Positions 1 through 7,098 of a DNA stretch of 48,904 nucleotides are shown piece after piece (the stretch's first letter is position 1; every line of letters begins with the position of its first letter). The position numbers and the translations under genes are program-made. The stretch covers positions 1 through 48,904 of the forward strand of contig JACPSZ010000009.1 of assembly GCA_024860875.1 (NCBI GenBank), written 5' to 3'. A model generated the notes under the pieces. It saw only the letters and a list, made by a program, of their open reading frames with translations. It ran no database searches and was not told where the DNA came from. This DNA is from Nitrososphaerota archaeon. Lineage in GTDB: Archaea > Thermoproteota > Nitrososphaeria > Nitrososphaerales > UBA57.

Positions 1-318
1 AACTCCGAAGCCTTGGAAGAACTTCGCAAGATAGAAGCGAAGAGTCCTAACGACCGAGTATTTGCTTACAAACATAGAGAGTGGTACAGGAGAGCTTTCA
101 ATGCAGCAGAGAAAGCTACAGGTATCAGGGTAAATCCACAAGATTTGAGAAGATGGCATGCCGATAAACTGGAGAGATTAGGCATGCCTGAGAAATACAT
201 AGAATTCCTACAAGGGAAGGTTCCAAGGACTACCTTACGAAGGCATTACACAGACTATTCAACGGAGAAGGTGAGAGATGCTTACCTGAAAGCCGGGTTA
301 AAGGTTCTTCCTGTTTGA
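1..318 (+). CDS. SSV-type archaeal integrase, C-terminal part (5' end outside window)
   Basis: The frame is open through the left edge, so this is the last ~105 residues of a longer protein; the TTG at 13 is not a credible start. It looks like the catalytic C-terminus of an archaeal tyrosine recombinase (SSV/fusellovirus type). The segment PQDLRRWHADKL corresponds to the family's box II around the second catalytic Arg. The block KVPRTTLRRHYTDYS ends in an R-H-Y motif whose Tyr would be the DNA-cutting nucleophile. Such enzymes integrate viruses and plasmids into tRNA genes. No partner att site is recognisable nearby. The next 4 kb is gene-poor and full of remnants, which suits one end of an old integrated element. 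Family assignment is fairly sure; activity cannot be judged because the N-terminal half is not visible. Confidence 0.75.
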   Translation, partial: NSEALEELRKIEAKSPNDRVFAYKHREWYRRAFNAAEKATGIRVNPQDLRRWHADKLERLGMPEKYIEFLQGKVPRTTLRRHYTDYSTEKVRDAYLKAGLKVLPV

Positions 319-371
319 TGTGAGGTTCATTTAAGGAACATGAACTGCTAGGAAACAAACTGTTTAATCCT

Positions 372-851
372 TTGGCAACTCTCTGTAAGAGTGTGCAAGG
401 AGCATTCAAAAGTACGTCTTTGCCATTCATCGATGAACATTCTGTTATTGTTCTTGCTCCTCCCACGCGTGTTTGGGAGAATCTTGTAGGTGTTATTGTC
501 AGTTTCTTCAGTGTCTCCTCGGATGTCATTGCACGTGCAATGGATGCTTCCCCTAGGCACTTGAGGGGTTCGTTTCCATTAGAAGGCTCCTCAATAGTCG
601 GTTTTCGTGTTTCAATTTCACGACCACCCGAGGAGCTTGTGTTGGAGGGAAGGCATAGATTCTCGACATATCTCCTTCGCTTTCTAATGGACAACCTGCC
701 TAATGGCAGTTCTTCCTTACGGGCTCAGTCATATGCGGTCTTTCCGGGTCTTTCTGGAAGCGTTTACCGTATGCTGGTCATTGGAACCCGTGCCCATATA
801 CTCGCTGTAAAATATTTGCTGAAGACTGTGAAGAAACATACAGAGAATTAG
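372..851 (+). CDS. SRPBCC-like (START/Bet v1 fold) protein
   Basis: A 159-residue protein starting at TTG; the frame extends upstream to a stop at 321-323 without an ATG, so the start is uncertain. The N-terminal pattern DEHSVIVLAPPTRVWENL is typical of the first strand and helix of SRPBCC proteins (helix-grip fold, hydrophobic ligand pocket). The later part runs through FPLEGSSIVGFRVSIS and EGRHRFSTYLLRF to a long C-terminal helix, again as in this superfamily. The ligand and reaction are unknown. It stands alone, with an integrase end upstream and about 600 bases of non-coding DNA downstream. Confidence 0.6.
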   Translation: MATLCKSVQGAFKSTSLPFIDEHSVIVLAPPTRVWENLVGVIVSFFSVSSDVIARAMDASPRHLRGSFPLEGSSIVGFRVSISRPPEELVLEGRHRFSTYLLRFLMDNLPNGSSSLRAQSYAVFPGLSGSVYRMLVIGTRAHILAVKYLLKTVKKHTEN

Positions 852-1455
852 TTTCTTTTCTACAACGAGGCACGTTTGGGACTAACCCTAATTCTACAGA
901 ATTCTAGCCATGTACCTTAATCGACCATAACCCTGTTTGACAACCGATTAATACATCATCGAAAAAATAGGGTGGTAGGTCAGATTGGGCTAGTCAACCC
1001 AACCTACTTGTATTTTCTTCTTGTCCTTCCAACCATGTTTAGACCAAGTCCTTGAGATTTGGCCCCTCAAGACGTTAGGACGGACCCTATACGGTGTAGG
1101 TAGGAGAGAAAGGTGTTAGATTCTTATTAGGTCTTTGGAATAGACCGATGCACTTCGCGTTTTCGGGATTGAGCATCTGATTTTGGGACATAGGAACTGA
1201 CTCTCGCGTAATCCCATTATGTTGGGCGTATCCCACAAGCCAAACTAGCCTGTCCCCTATCGTTTGACTAGCCCTGGGGGACTGGCGATAATCGATTTAC
1301 ACATTCGCAATTAGACAATTATTCTTGCATTATCAAACTAATCCAATTCCCAAAGACAGTGAACAAGCATTGTATACTGGACAATGATTTCGGTTTGCTG
1401 CAACGGATTATGGTTGGATTCTTACCGAATAGACTGATTGTGGGAGTAAATGAAG
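852..1455. other. Long gene-free stretch with repeat motifs
   Basis: About 600 bases with no convincing reading frame on either strand. It contains one copy (981-1007, minus sense) of a motif that recurs near 8.97 kb and 25.13 kb (GGTTGACT-[AT]-GCCCAATCT), and one copy (1252-1284) of the CCCCTATCGTTTGACTAG hairpin repeat. Short open stretches on the minus strand around 1120-1240 could not be tied to a family. Confidence 0.5.
1252..1284. repeat. CCCCTATCGTTTGACTAG hairpin repeat, copy 1
   Basis: This copy reads CCCCTATCGTTTGACTAG followed by CCCTGGGGGACTGG. The same 18-base head recurs at 1983, a variant (CCCCTATCGTTTTAACTAG) at 30346, and a diverged form at 4769. The 5' CCCC can pair with the 3' GGGG, giving a small stem-loop. 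It lies in non-coding DNA. Its function is unknown; a mobile-element remnant or a transcript-end structure are both possible. Confidence 0.6.
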
Positions 1456-1884
1456 TCACTTTGCCCCATATGCCTTGTTCAGCCGCCTAACGGTTAGGAC
1501 CAAGACTCCAGCGAAGATTAACCACGGGAAGTGGAATACATACTCAACCGCGGCAAGGCCCAGCCAGTTGGGAGGGACGGCTCCCGCTTGGTGTAAACCG
1601 TCATGTACCCAGTTCAGCAGGGAGAACCACAACGCTATCAGGAATACAAGTAATAGAGGTGTTCGTATCGGTTGGGGCCATTTGGAGTAGTGAGTAGCCA
1701 GGTAGATGACCAAGGCAACTCCGACCCCAAAAGCCAATGCATTCCAGAATCCAAGAAAGATAAACAACGGAAACAATGCACCCGGCGGGGTTTCGACCGG
1801 AGGAAACACATTTTGCTGGACTGGGAACGTAACCACTGTGATGATTGCAGCTACAACAACCAGAACAACCGTTGATCGTTGCAT
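1456..1884 (-). CDS. Four-helix integral membrane protein, unknown function
   Basis: A 142-residue protein with an ATG start and four strongly hydrophobic segments, near residues 5-22, 36-62, 75-92 and 107-131. The second begins with GALFPLFIFLGFWNALAF and the last contains AAVEYVFHFPWLIFAGVLVL. The sequence ends in a short basic tail. There are His and Trp residues at membrane borders (LLNWVHDGLHQ) but no recognisable catalytic motif. It is isolated, with non-coding DNA on both sides. I do not recognise the family; the membrane topology is the only supported statement. Confidence 0.6.
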   Translation of the reverse strand: MQRSTVVLVVVAAIITVVTFPVQQNVFPPVETPPGALFPLFIFLGFWNALAFGVGVALVIYLATHYSKWPQPIRTPLLLVFLIALWFSLLNWVHDGLHQAGAVPPNWLGLAAVEYVFHFPWLIFAGVLVLTVRRLNKAYGAK

Positions 1885-1981
1885 GGTTAGGCCATTTTGA
1901 CGGCGATATATAAGACGTGCTGATCCGACAGCAAACTTTCGGCATTAGTTACAAATGTAGCACATTTACAAAAATGAGTAT

Positions 1982-2044
1982 CCCCCTATCGTTTGACTAG
2001 GGCTAGGGGGACTAGGGCCCTTAACAAGGGCCTGTTTTGTTAGT
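1982..2044. repeat. CCCCTATCGTTTGACTAG hairpin repeat, copy 2, with GGGCCTGTTTTGTTAGT tail
   Basis: The head is identical over 18 bases to copy 1 (1252) and is followed here by GGCTAGGGGGACTAGGGCCC. The tail GGGCCTGTTTTGTTAGT (2028-2044) recurs exactly at 4787-4803, next to the diverged copy 3. CCCCTA and TAGGGG-type ends can pair. The tail runs directly into the remnant of the small zinc-ribbon gene at 2040-2078. Confidence 0.6.
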
Positions 2045-2078
2045 CAACCTTCTCGACATAATGCCATCTAATCTTCCA
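2040..2078 (-). pseudogene. 3' remnant of a small zinc-ribbon gene
   Basis: Twenty-three bases (2056-2078) are identical to 4103-4125, the 3' end of the zinc-ribbon fragment described at 4090-4299. Read on the minus strand it gives KIRWHYVEKVD and a stop at 2040-2042, against KIRWHYVGKA in the other copy. Upstream the frame is lost almost at once: an extra T follows the Lys codon. Only the last dozen codons are recognisable, so this is a decayed second copy. Confidence 0.55.
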
Positions 2079-2314
2079 ATTTCCCTATGCTTGAAATTAA
2101 GCTTGCAGCCTTTGTTCTCAGAACCTACCGCGGCTTGATTTTTCGCCAATGTTTGGGATTACTACCTTACCGTAAATGGGCAGATACTCTCACCTATCTG
2201 TCAAGTCAATCATATGATGTAGAATTATTGCGGCACATGCAATTTTTCTCGACCAGCGAATTCAATTAGAACAAATGGTAACATTAATAGGGTCATCGAC
2301 ACTCTGCTGCCACC

Positions 2315-2725
2315 ATGGCACTAGGCGAAATGTTAGGGGAAGAACGGGGTAAGATAACAGGAACGAGGGTACTTCCATCAGATGGGCAAGGTCCTAAGAT
2401 CGAAACGTCATTCCAAGCTAGCGGGAAGATTCTGGGAGTAGAACATAGTGACATTGGAACGTACTTGTCTGTTATGCGACCGAGTGGAGTAATCTATGGC
2501 GAGGGGCAGGGAGTCATAATGACGAAGGATGGAGAAACCGTGTCTTGGACAGGATCTGGTGTAGGGAAGCCGACTGGGCGTGGAGCAGCTGCTAGGTTTA
2601 GCTACTCTATAACTTACCAAACGATGTCACAGAGGTTGGCTCGCCTGAATTCGGTTGTAGGTGTAGGCGAGTACGAGGCGGATGAAAACGGTAACACATA
2701 CAGCAAGACCTGGGAATGGAAGTAG
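2315..2725 (+). CDS. Conserved-looking hypothetical protein, predicted all-beta
   Basis: A 136-residue soluble protein with an ATG start. It is rich in Gly, Ser and Thr with alternating hydrophobic residues: it opens MALGEMLGEERGKITGTRVL, then GKILGVEHSDIGTYLSVMR, GEGQGVIMTKDGETVSWTGSG and a C-terminal YSKTWEWK. This suggests a beta-barrel resembling small lipocalin-like or allene-oxide-cyclase-like folds. No catalytic or metal motif is evident and there is no signal peptide. It stands alone between non-coding stretches. Codon use looks like its neighbours, so I regard it as a real gene of unknown function. Confidence 0.6.
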   Translation: MALGEMLGEERGKITGTRVLPSDGQGPKIETSFQASGKILGVEHSDIGTYLSVMRPSGVIYGEGQGVIMTKDGETVSWTGSGVGKPTGRGAAARFSYSITYQTMSQRLARLNSVVGVGEYEADENGNTYSKTWEWK

Positions 2726-2975
2726 GAAACCCTCATCTCTTATTTTTGGTATTTTTCTGGTTGCAAGTCAATTTCCGCTAAGATCAAAGATCATGACTTT
2801 ACTAATTAGAGGCAATTAGAACCCAAGCTCTCCCGCCCTTGTCATAGTAAGCCTATGATATCATGACCCTAAGGAAGCGACGTAAGTACACCCTATACGC
2901 CTAGACATTGACAACCGACGAAGCTCCCTCTTCTAATTCGAATGATTTATAATTCGCCCGACTGAGCCCTTCTTT

Positions 2976-3332
2976 ATGGCGAAAAGTTATCAGATTTGTA
3001 TAGCCTTCCCGATACTCAAAGGCAAAGAGGCCGAACTCAAAGATCTGGCAAAGACGCTGAAGGGGCCTAAACGAAAGGAGTTCGACAAGTCAGAAAAGAG
3101 GCTTAAGACAACCAAAGAGACATGGTTCATCCAAGAAAGCCCGCAAGGTAGCATGGCTTTAGCATATTTTGAAAGCAAAATAGATCCTGCGAAGGCGTTT
3201 GAAGAGCTTGCCCGTTCAACGGATCCTTTCGATGTTTGGGTAAAAGAAAAGATGAAGGAGATCTCAGGAATCGACTTTAACAAGCCTTCTGAGGGGCCGA
3301 TGCCCGAGCAAATCTTCACCTACGGTTATTAA
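2976..3332 (+). CDS. DUF6176-like small protein (dimeric alpha/beta-barrel type)
   Basis: A 118-residue protein with an ATG start. The opening YQICIAFPILKGKEAELKDL is the beta-alpha entry of ferredoxin-like dimeric alpha/beta-barrel proteins. The middle holds TKETWFIQESPQGSMALAYF, the second strand pair, then a helix (DPAKAFEELARSTDPFDVWV), and it ends with PEQIFTYGY. This layout matches DUF6176 and antibiotic-biosynthesis-monooxygenase-like small proteins whose substrates are mostly unknown. It has no operon partner. Confidence in the fold is moderate and in any function low. Confidence 0.6.
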   Translation: MAKSYQICIAFPILKGKEAELKDLAKTLKGPKRKEFDKSEKRLKTTKETWFIQESPQGSMALAYFESKIDPAKAFEELARSTDPFDVWVKEKMKEISGIDFNKPSEGPMPEQIFTYGY

Positions 3333-3450
3333 AATCAAGCTCTTTCATTAGCCAGTTAGAACCTGAACCTTCCCAACCTTGTTACTGTCATTCCATGATC
3401 CTGAAATCTTGCTAAAGAAAACGGGGAAAGCCAAACCTACAGTTTTTTGA

Positions 3451-3655
3451 CTACTGCCACCTTTCCTTAACGATCGATTCTAAAGTCTCTAGTATCTTCC
3501 GTTCTTTTGCATTCCAGAGCTCGATACCCATGACATTGCCATTGGAATCCAACTCGATGATGGACTGCCCGTCTGAACCCTCTATGAGCTTCGTGAGCCT
3601 TTCCCTTCTTGAACGCCAAATACAGGATGTCCTCTTCATGGTCATAGTGCATCAT
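3451..3655 (-). pseudogene. DUF2283 family gene broken by a frameshift
   Basis: Two overlapping minus-strand frames together make one DUF2283 protein. The first, from an ATG at 3655, gives MMHYDHEEDILYLAFKKGKA. The second continues with LTKLIEGSDGQSIIELDSNG and NVMGIELWNAKERKILETLE to a stop at 3451. The frame changes within the codons after KKGKA, around 3590-3610. DUF2283 proteins are small and commonly lie next to DUF4258 proteins, as here (the gene at 3670-4044 ends 14 bases upstream). The frameshift is directly visible; it could be decay or a sequencing error. Confidence 0.7.
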
Positions 3656-3669
3656 CAAAGCTGCTGAAC

Positions 3670-4044
3670 CTACACCTTTGCTAGACGAACCCATACCCTT
3701 CTTCTCACCTTGCTTTCAACCAGTCTATCAACCTTAGAGGTATAATATATTGTTACTATGGTAACTTTATCATCCTCTCTCGGAACTGCCCTATCACTTC
3801 TATAGACTAACACCAAAATTCCGTCTCGAAACTTTGAGGTGCCGACGAATAGCGATCTTTCTGAATCCCTAAATATCTCGTTGAGACTACTTAGGCCTTT
3901 CTCGATTATTTCCTTGGTAACTCCAATGACACTTAGCTTAACCAGAGCATGGCTCGTGAAGTCTATTCTCAACCGCAAGGTTCCCACAGGATTGCTGAAT
4001 TTAAGCAAGTACGTCGAAGTTACCCTTTGGGGGAAGTCTATCAT
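3670..4044 (-). CDS. DUF4258 family protein (putative toxin-like partner of DUF2283)
   Basis: A 124-residue protein with an ATG start. The core RIDFTSHALVKLSVIGVTKE is the DUF4258 opening (a strand with the invariant His, then a helix). It is followed by IIEKGLSSLNEIFRDSERSL and a strand pair LVLVYRSDRAVP / KVTIVTIYYTSK. DUF4258 proteins resemble RelE/BrnT-type RNases, and DUF4258-DUF2283 gene pairs are often regarded as toxin-antitoxin-like; that role is inference. The first ~25 residues are not part of the domain, so the true start may be internal. Its partner downstream is frameshifted. Confidence 0.65.
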   Translation of the reverse strand: MIDFPQRVTSTYLLKFSNPVGTLRLRIDFTSHALVKLSVIGVTKEIIEKGLSSLNEIFRDSERSLFVGTSKFRDGILVLVYRSDRAVPREDDKVTIVTIYYTSKVDRLVESKVRRRVWVRLAKV

Positions 4045-4089
4045 TCATTTGGAGCTCAAATACCATTTCATATTTACCAAGGCGAGAAC

Positions 4090-4299
4090 CTAAGCCTTTC
4101 CAACATAATGCCATCTAATCTTCCATTTACCATTTGAATCCTTGAACCTATGAGCAAAGTAGCGGTAGAATTTGCCTTTGACTCTTTTCTTGTAGGGTCC
4201 TGAGCCAACCCGTTCACATACAGGACATTTCTTTCTTCTGAAGTATCTGTTAATCTTCTTCTGGACTAATGATGCATAGGAATAGGGAGGCGTTAGGTT
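4090..4299 (-). pseudogene. Small zinc-ribbon protein gene lacking a start codon
   Basis: The minus strand is open from a TGA at 4300-4302 to TAG at 4090-4092. It encodes VQKKINRYFRRKKCPVCERV, then GSGPYKKRVKGKFYRYFAHR, then FKDSNGKWKIRWHYVGKA. A single CPVC half-site, a run of basic residues and the aromatic FYRYFAHR block indicate a small nucleic-acid or metal-binding zinc-ribbon-like protein. No ATG, GTG or TTG lies in frame upstream, so the 5' end seems lost. Its last 23 coding bases recur exactly at 2056-2078. I call it a truncated member of a repeated family. Confidence 0.55.
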
Positions 4300-4578
4300 T
4301 CACCTACTGATTCTCGGTAATATTCTAGGCGGATGGAGATAAATTGATTAGCTTTCGGGCAAGACCAAGCCAAACCCCGATCTAGCCAAAGTAATGAAAC
4401 GTAACATACTGTCAAGGTTAGAGACTTTAAATGTAGAACTTCCTCTTCTTGCAGTGGCTTCCAAATTTTGGCCTGATCTTCCGAAGTTGGTTAATACGGG
4501 TATTAACCAAGTTAATGCTGGCGTTAACCTAGGGGCTGGAGCTACAAATTCACCAAAACTAGTGATTCATGAGAGGAT

Positions 4579-4651
4579 GCGGCATGCGGGATTCGAACCC
4601 GCGACCTTCAGCTTGGGAAGCTGACGTCCTGCCAGGCTGGACTAATGCCGC
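4579..4651 (-). tRNA. tRNA-Gly (CCC)
   Basis: A complete cloverleaf on the minus strand. The acceptor stem is GCGGCAT with ATGCCGC. The anticodon stem is TCAGC with GCTGA around a TTCCCAA loop, anticodon CCC at 4615-4617. The T-arm is CGGGTTCGAATCCCG. It is 73 bases long with no intron and no encoded CCA. It marks the boundary between the accessory zone and the housekeeping block starting with prs. Confidence 0.93.
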
Positions 4652-4767
4652 TCAAGCAGCACTATAGCTATTGGAGATTAAAGATTTGCCAGCTATGAAA
4701 TGCAATTTTACCACATAATTTTTCTTGCTTCGTCATTATTGTTTTCTATCTTATACTTCATCGCGTA

Positions 4768-4803
4768 CCCCCTATAGTCTAACACGGGGCCTGTTTTGTT
4801 AGT
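4768..4803. repeat. Diverged CCCCTAT repeat, copy 3, with GGGCCTGTTTTGTTAGT tail
   Basis: This stretch reads CCCCCTATAGTCTAACACGG and then GGCCTGTTTTGTTAGT. The tail matches copy 2 exactly (2028-2044). The head has diverged, but CCCC can still pair with GGGG across the loop. It lies between tRNA-Gly and the end of prs. The remaining ~230 bases of this intergenic stretch show nothing else. Confidence 0.5.
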
Positions 4804-4922
4804 AACTCTTACTCTATGACTATAGTGCTCTACTCCTTTACTATTGTTGCTTTATATCGCAACCCCGTCGTAGCTTTTGCGCAGGGGCGGGCACAGCCTC
4901 CCCTAACCCAAATCTAAAAAGT

Positions 4923-5819
4923 CTAAACTCCTTTCTTCAGTGCTTCCGCGATGACGGGAGCGACACTGACGAAACTTATCGGGCCTGGGAATGTGTCAGT
5001 TCCAACGACGGCTTCTATTCCAGCAGCGTACATCTTTGCCAAAGCATTCCCACTTAATACTGGATGTGTACATCCAACGTATATCCTGTTGGCGCCTGCC
5101 TTCTTCACCAGTTGAGCAGCCTCTATGATTGTATTGCCAGTGCTGATAATATCATCAATAATTATAGCGTCCCTTCCCTGCACATTAAGTGCCTCTCCTC
5201 CTCTGGCCCTTATCTTAACGTCTGTAGCACTGAACCTTGTCTTCTCCAACACGGCATAATCTGTCTTTATCTTCGCAGCAGCCACTTTAGCCCACTGCTC
5301 CGACTCCATGTCTGGCCCTATTACAGCGGCATTCTTTGGACTGTAAATCTTTGAAATGTATTCTGCAATGTATGGAACCGCTGTTAAGTTCTGAGCTGGT
5401 ATCTTGAATATCTCACCCATGTCAGTAATCCTTTGCAGGTGCAAATCTATTGTGTAAACTTTGTTAGTTCCGATTTGTTCGATGAGCCTTGTCATAAGGT
5501 GGAAGCTCAAAGGCTCGCCAGGGTTGAACCTTGCGTCCTGCCTTGCATAGGCAAAGTACGGAAAAACAGCACTAATTGATTTTGGAGCCATATCCTTTAT
5601 CGTGTCAACTAGCATAAGATATTCAATTATCAGCTCGTCTGGCCTTCCTCCAGTAGGATGGATAATAACTACGTCATCTCCTTTGACATCGTCAAGCACT
5701 CTACAGTACTTCTCTCCGTCAGGGAACCTCTTTTGATCAATCTTGCCAAGTTTTGCACCTGCAAGGTTTGCGACTCTTACCGCTAGCGCTTCCCCTGCTG
5801 ATCCTCCGAAGATTATCAT
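4923..5819 (-). CDS. prs: Ribose-phosphate pyrophosphokinase (PRPP synthetase)
   Basis: Makes PRPP from ribose 5-phosphate and ATP, for nucleotide, histidine and tryptophan synthesis, in the cytosol. The 298 residues match the archaeal class length. FPYFAYARQD (86-95) is the ATP-binding flexible-loop region. TIDLH (123-127) carries the conserved His, and DDIISTGNT (222-230) is the PRPP-binding loop. The ATG start gives MIIFGGSAGEALA, the normal N-terminus. The R15P isomerase gene lies 25 bases upstream on the same strand, so the two are probably co-transcribed. PRPP and R15P are metabolically close in the archaeal nucleoside/pentose-bisphosphate pathway, which may explain the pairing. Nothing is missing. 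Confidence 0.95.
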   Translation of the reverse strand: MIIFGGSAGEALAVRVANLAGAKLGKIDQKRFPDGEKYCRVLDDVKGDDVVIIHPTGGRPDELIIEYLMLVDTIKDMAPKSISAVFPYFAYARQDARFNPGEPLSFHLMTRLIEQIGTNKVYTIDLHLQRITDMGEIFKIPAQNLTAVPYIAEYISKIYSPKNAAVIGPDMESEQWAKVAAAKIKTDYAVLEKTRFSATDVKIRARGGEALNVQGRDAIIIDDIISTGNTIIEAAQLVKKAGANRIYVGCTHPVLSGNALAKMYAAGIEAVVGTDTFPGPISFVSVAPVIAEALKKGV

Positions 5820-5844
5820 TTGCTCTCCAACCTCTTTAGCTGAC

Positions 5845-6825
5845 TTACCTATATTGATAGAGGTCTTTCATAACGGAGTATATGCCAGCAGGAGGCACGA
5901 TGCCCTTCTCCGTGATATAGAAGTCTATATACTCTGGAGCAGTTATGTCGAAGACTGGATTGTTGAACTTGACCTTGGGGTTCTTGGTAATCCATTCCTT
6001 TGAAGCTATCTCTGTTGGATCGCGCTCCTCGATATCTACAAGCTCGCCCATGATCGTCTTGAAGTCTATCTTGTACGTCTCAGCAGCTACCCAAAAGTTT
6101 ACCCTCGCTTCATGGGCAAGCACGGCTACCTGAGAAGTTCCGACCTTGTTAACAAGCGCTCCATTGACCGATATGGCATCGCAACCAACAACAACCCTGT
6201 CCGCTTTGTCCATAAAGAACCTGCAGGCCGAATCAATTATGAGAGTTGTATCAATTCCATAAGCTGCTAGTGCAGCGGCGGTTTTATGGCCTTGGAATTT
6301 TGGCCTTGTTTCGTCACAATAAACTTTGATGCCCTTGCCCATGTCATGAGCCTTTTTCATTACACTCATTGCAGCCTCGCTGTTACAATGAGTTATTATC
6401 GTATCTCCGTTCTTGAGCCTTTTTGCTCCGATCTCCCCTATCTGCCTAACAGCATCAGTGCTCGATAGTATGAAATCATTCGCAGCGTTTATTGTTGCCT
6501 GTCTGATATCTTCAACCGAGCCTCCAGATTCGAAAGCCGTTCGACTGCCGTATAAGACATAGTTGACCCCGTTCGGAAGCGATACTGCTGTTGGCCTTGC
6601 CGACTTCAGTTTCTCTCCCGCCTTCAGGATGGCATGCCAGCATTCTTTAGGATTTGGAGCCTTGACATCCTTCGCGTAGTCTCGTAGTGCTTGGGCAGCA
6701 AGCCTTGCAATTCTACCTGCACCATGAACACGCATCTCTTGAAGCGTTGTAAATGCGTCATCAACGCTCATTATTGTGAATTCCTGTTTCGGCTCCTTTG
6801 CAACTTTTAGAGTTTCCACTCCCAA
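5845..6825 (-). CDS. Ribose-1,5-bisphosphate isomerase
   Basis: Converts ribose 1,5-bisphosphate to ribulose 1,5-bisphosphate in archaeal AMP/nucleoside degradation, supplying form III RubisCO. It belongs to the eIF2B-alpha/MTNA superfamily. The 326-residue sequence shows GAGRIARLAAQAL near the N-terminus, HCNSEA with the presumed catalytic Cys147, ETRPKFQGHKTA (172-183) and VVVGCDAISVNGA with Asp216. The Cys/Asp pair is the known catalytic pair of the Thermococcus enzyme. The annotated start is TTG; a GTG two codons later (6817-6819) and an ATG at residue 19 are alternatives. A TATA element lies just upstream (6858-6867). It probably forms an operon with prs. RubisCO and AMP phosphorylase are not in this window. 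An eIF2B-like role is unlikely given the catalytic residues. Confidence 0.88.
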   Translation of the reverse strand: MGVETLKVAKEPKQEFTIMSVDDAFTTLQEMRVHGAGRIARLAAQALRDYAKDVKAPNPKECWHAILKAGEKLKSARPTAVSLPNGVNYVLYGSRTAFESGGSVEDIRQATINAANDFILSSTDAVRQIGEIGAKRLKNGDTIITHCNSEAAMSVMKKAHDMGKGIKVYCDETRPKFQGHKTAAALAAYGIDTTLIIDSACRFFMDKADRVVVGCDAISVNGALVNKVGTSQVAVLAHEARVNFWVAAETYKIDFKTIMGELVDIEERDPTEIASKEWITKNPKVKFNNPVFDITAPEYIDFYITEKGIVPPAGIYSVMKDLYQYR

Positions 6826-6857
6826 TAACCCTTTGAGAGGGATAGGGCTTCGATCTT

Positions 6858-6867
6858 ACTTAAAAGT
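6858..6867 (-). promoter_or_regulatory. TATA element for the R15P isomerase-prs operon
   Basis: On the minus strand this reads ACTTTTAAGT, preceded by CGA. It lies ~33 bases before the TTG start at 6825, the correct distance for an archaeal TATA box with a leader of about 10 bases. The rest of the 273-base divergent gap is AT-rich (around 6910-7000) and contains another TATA-like run, TTTATTTAAA near 7005-7015, for the opposite-strand transketolase genes. Confidence 0.5.
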
Positions 6868-7098
6868 TCGGAACTTATTGCCTATACCCTTATTGATTAG
6901 CCCATGTTATACATATTTTAACGCATAAAATATATATTATAATGATTCTACGTGGTAATTAACTAACGAATGTGCTAATAATTCATATAAGCTTGGCGTC
7001 CATCATTTATTTAAATGGATACTAAACGTGTTGTAGGTTTTGCAGTGACATGCAAAGCCATAAAAGAGAATGGCTCAGATATATAGGAGCAGGGAAGC

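Noticed and set aside
2811-2860. Similarity of the gap after 2725 (TTAGAACCCAAGCTCTCCC) to the gap after 3332 (TTAGAACCTGAACCTTCCC)
   Set aside because: The resemblance is short and partly low-complexity; it may be another zinc-ribbon gene 3' remnant, but the translation does not confirm it.
4579-4651. tRNA-Gly as the attachment site for the left-edge integrase
   Set aside because: No second copy of the tRNA-Gly 3' end is visible in the window, and the integrase's own flank lies outside it.
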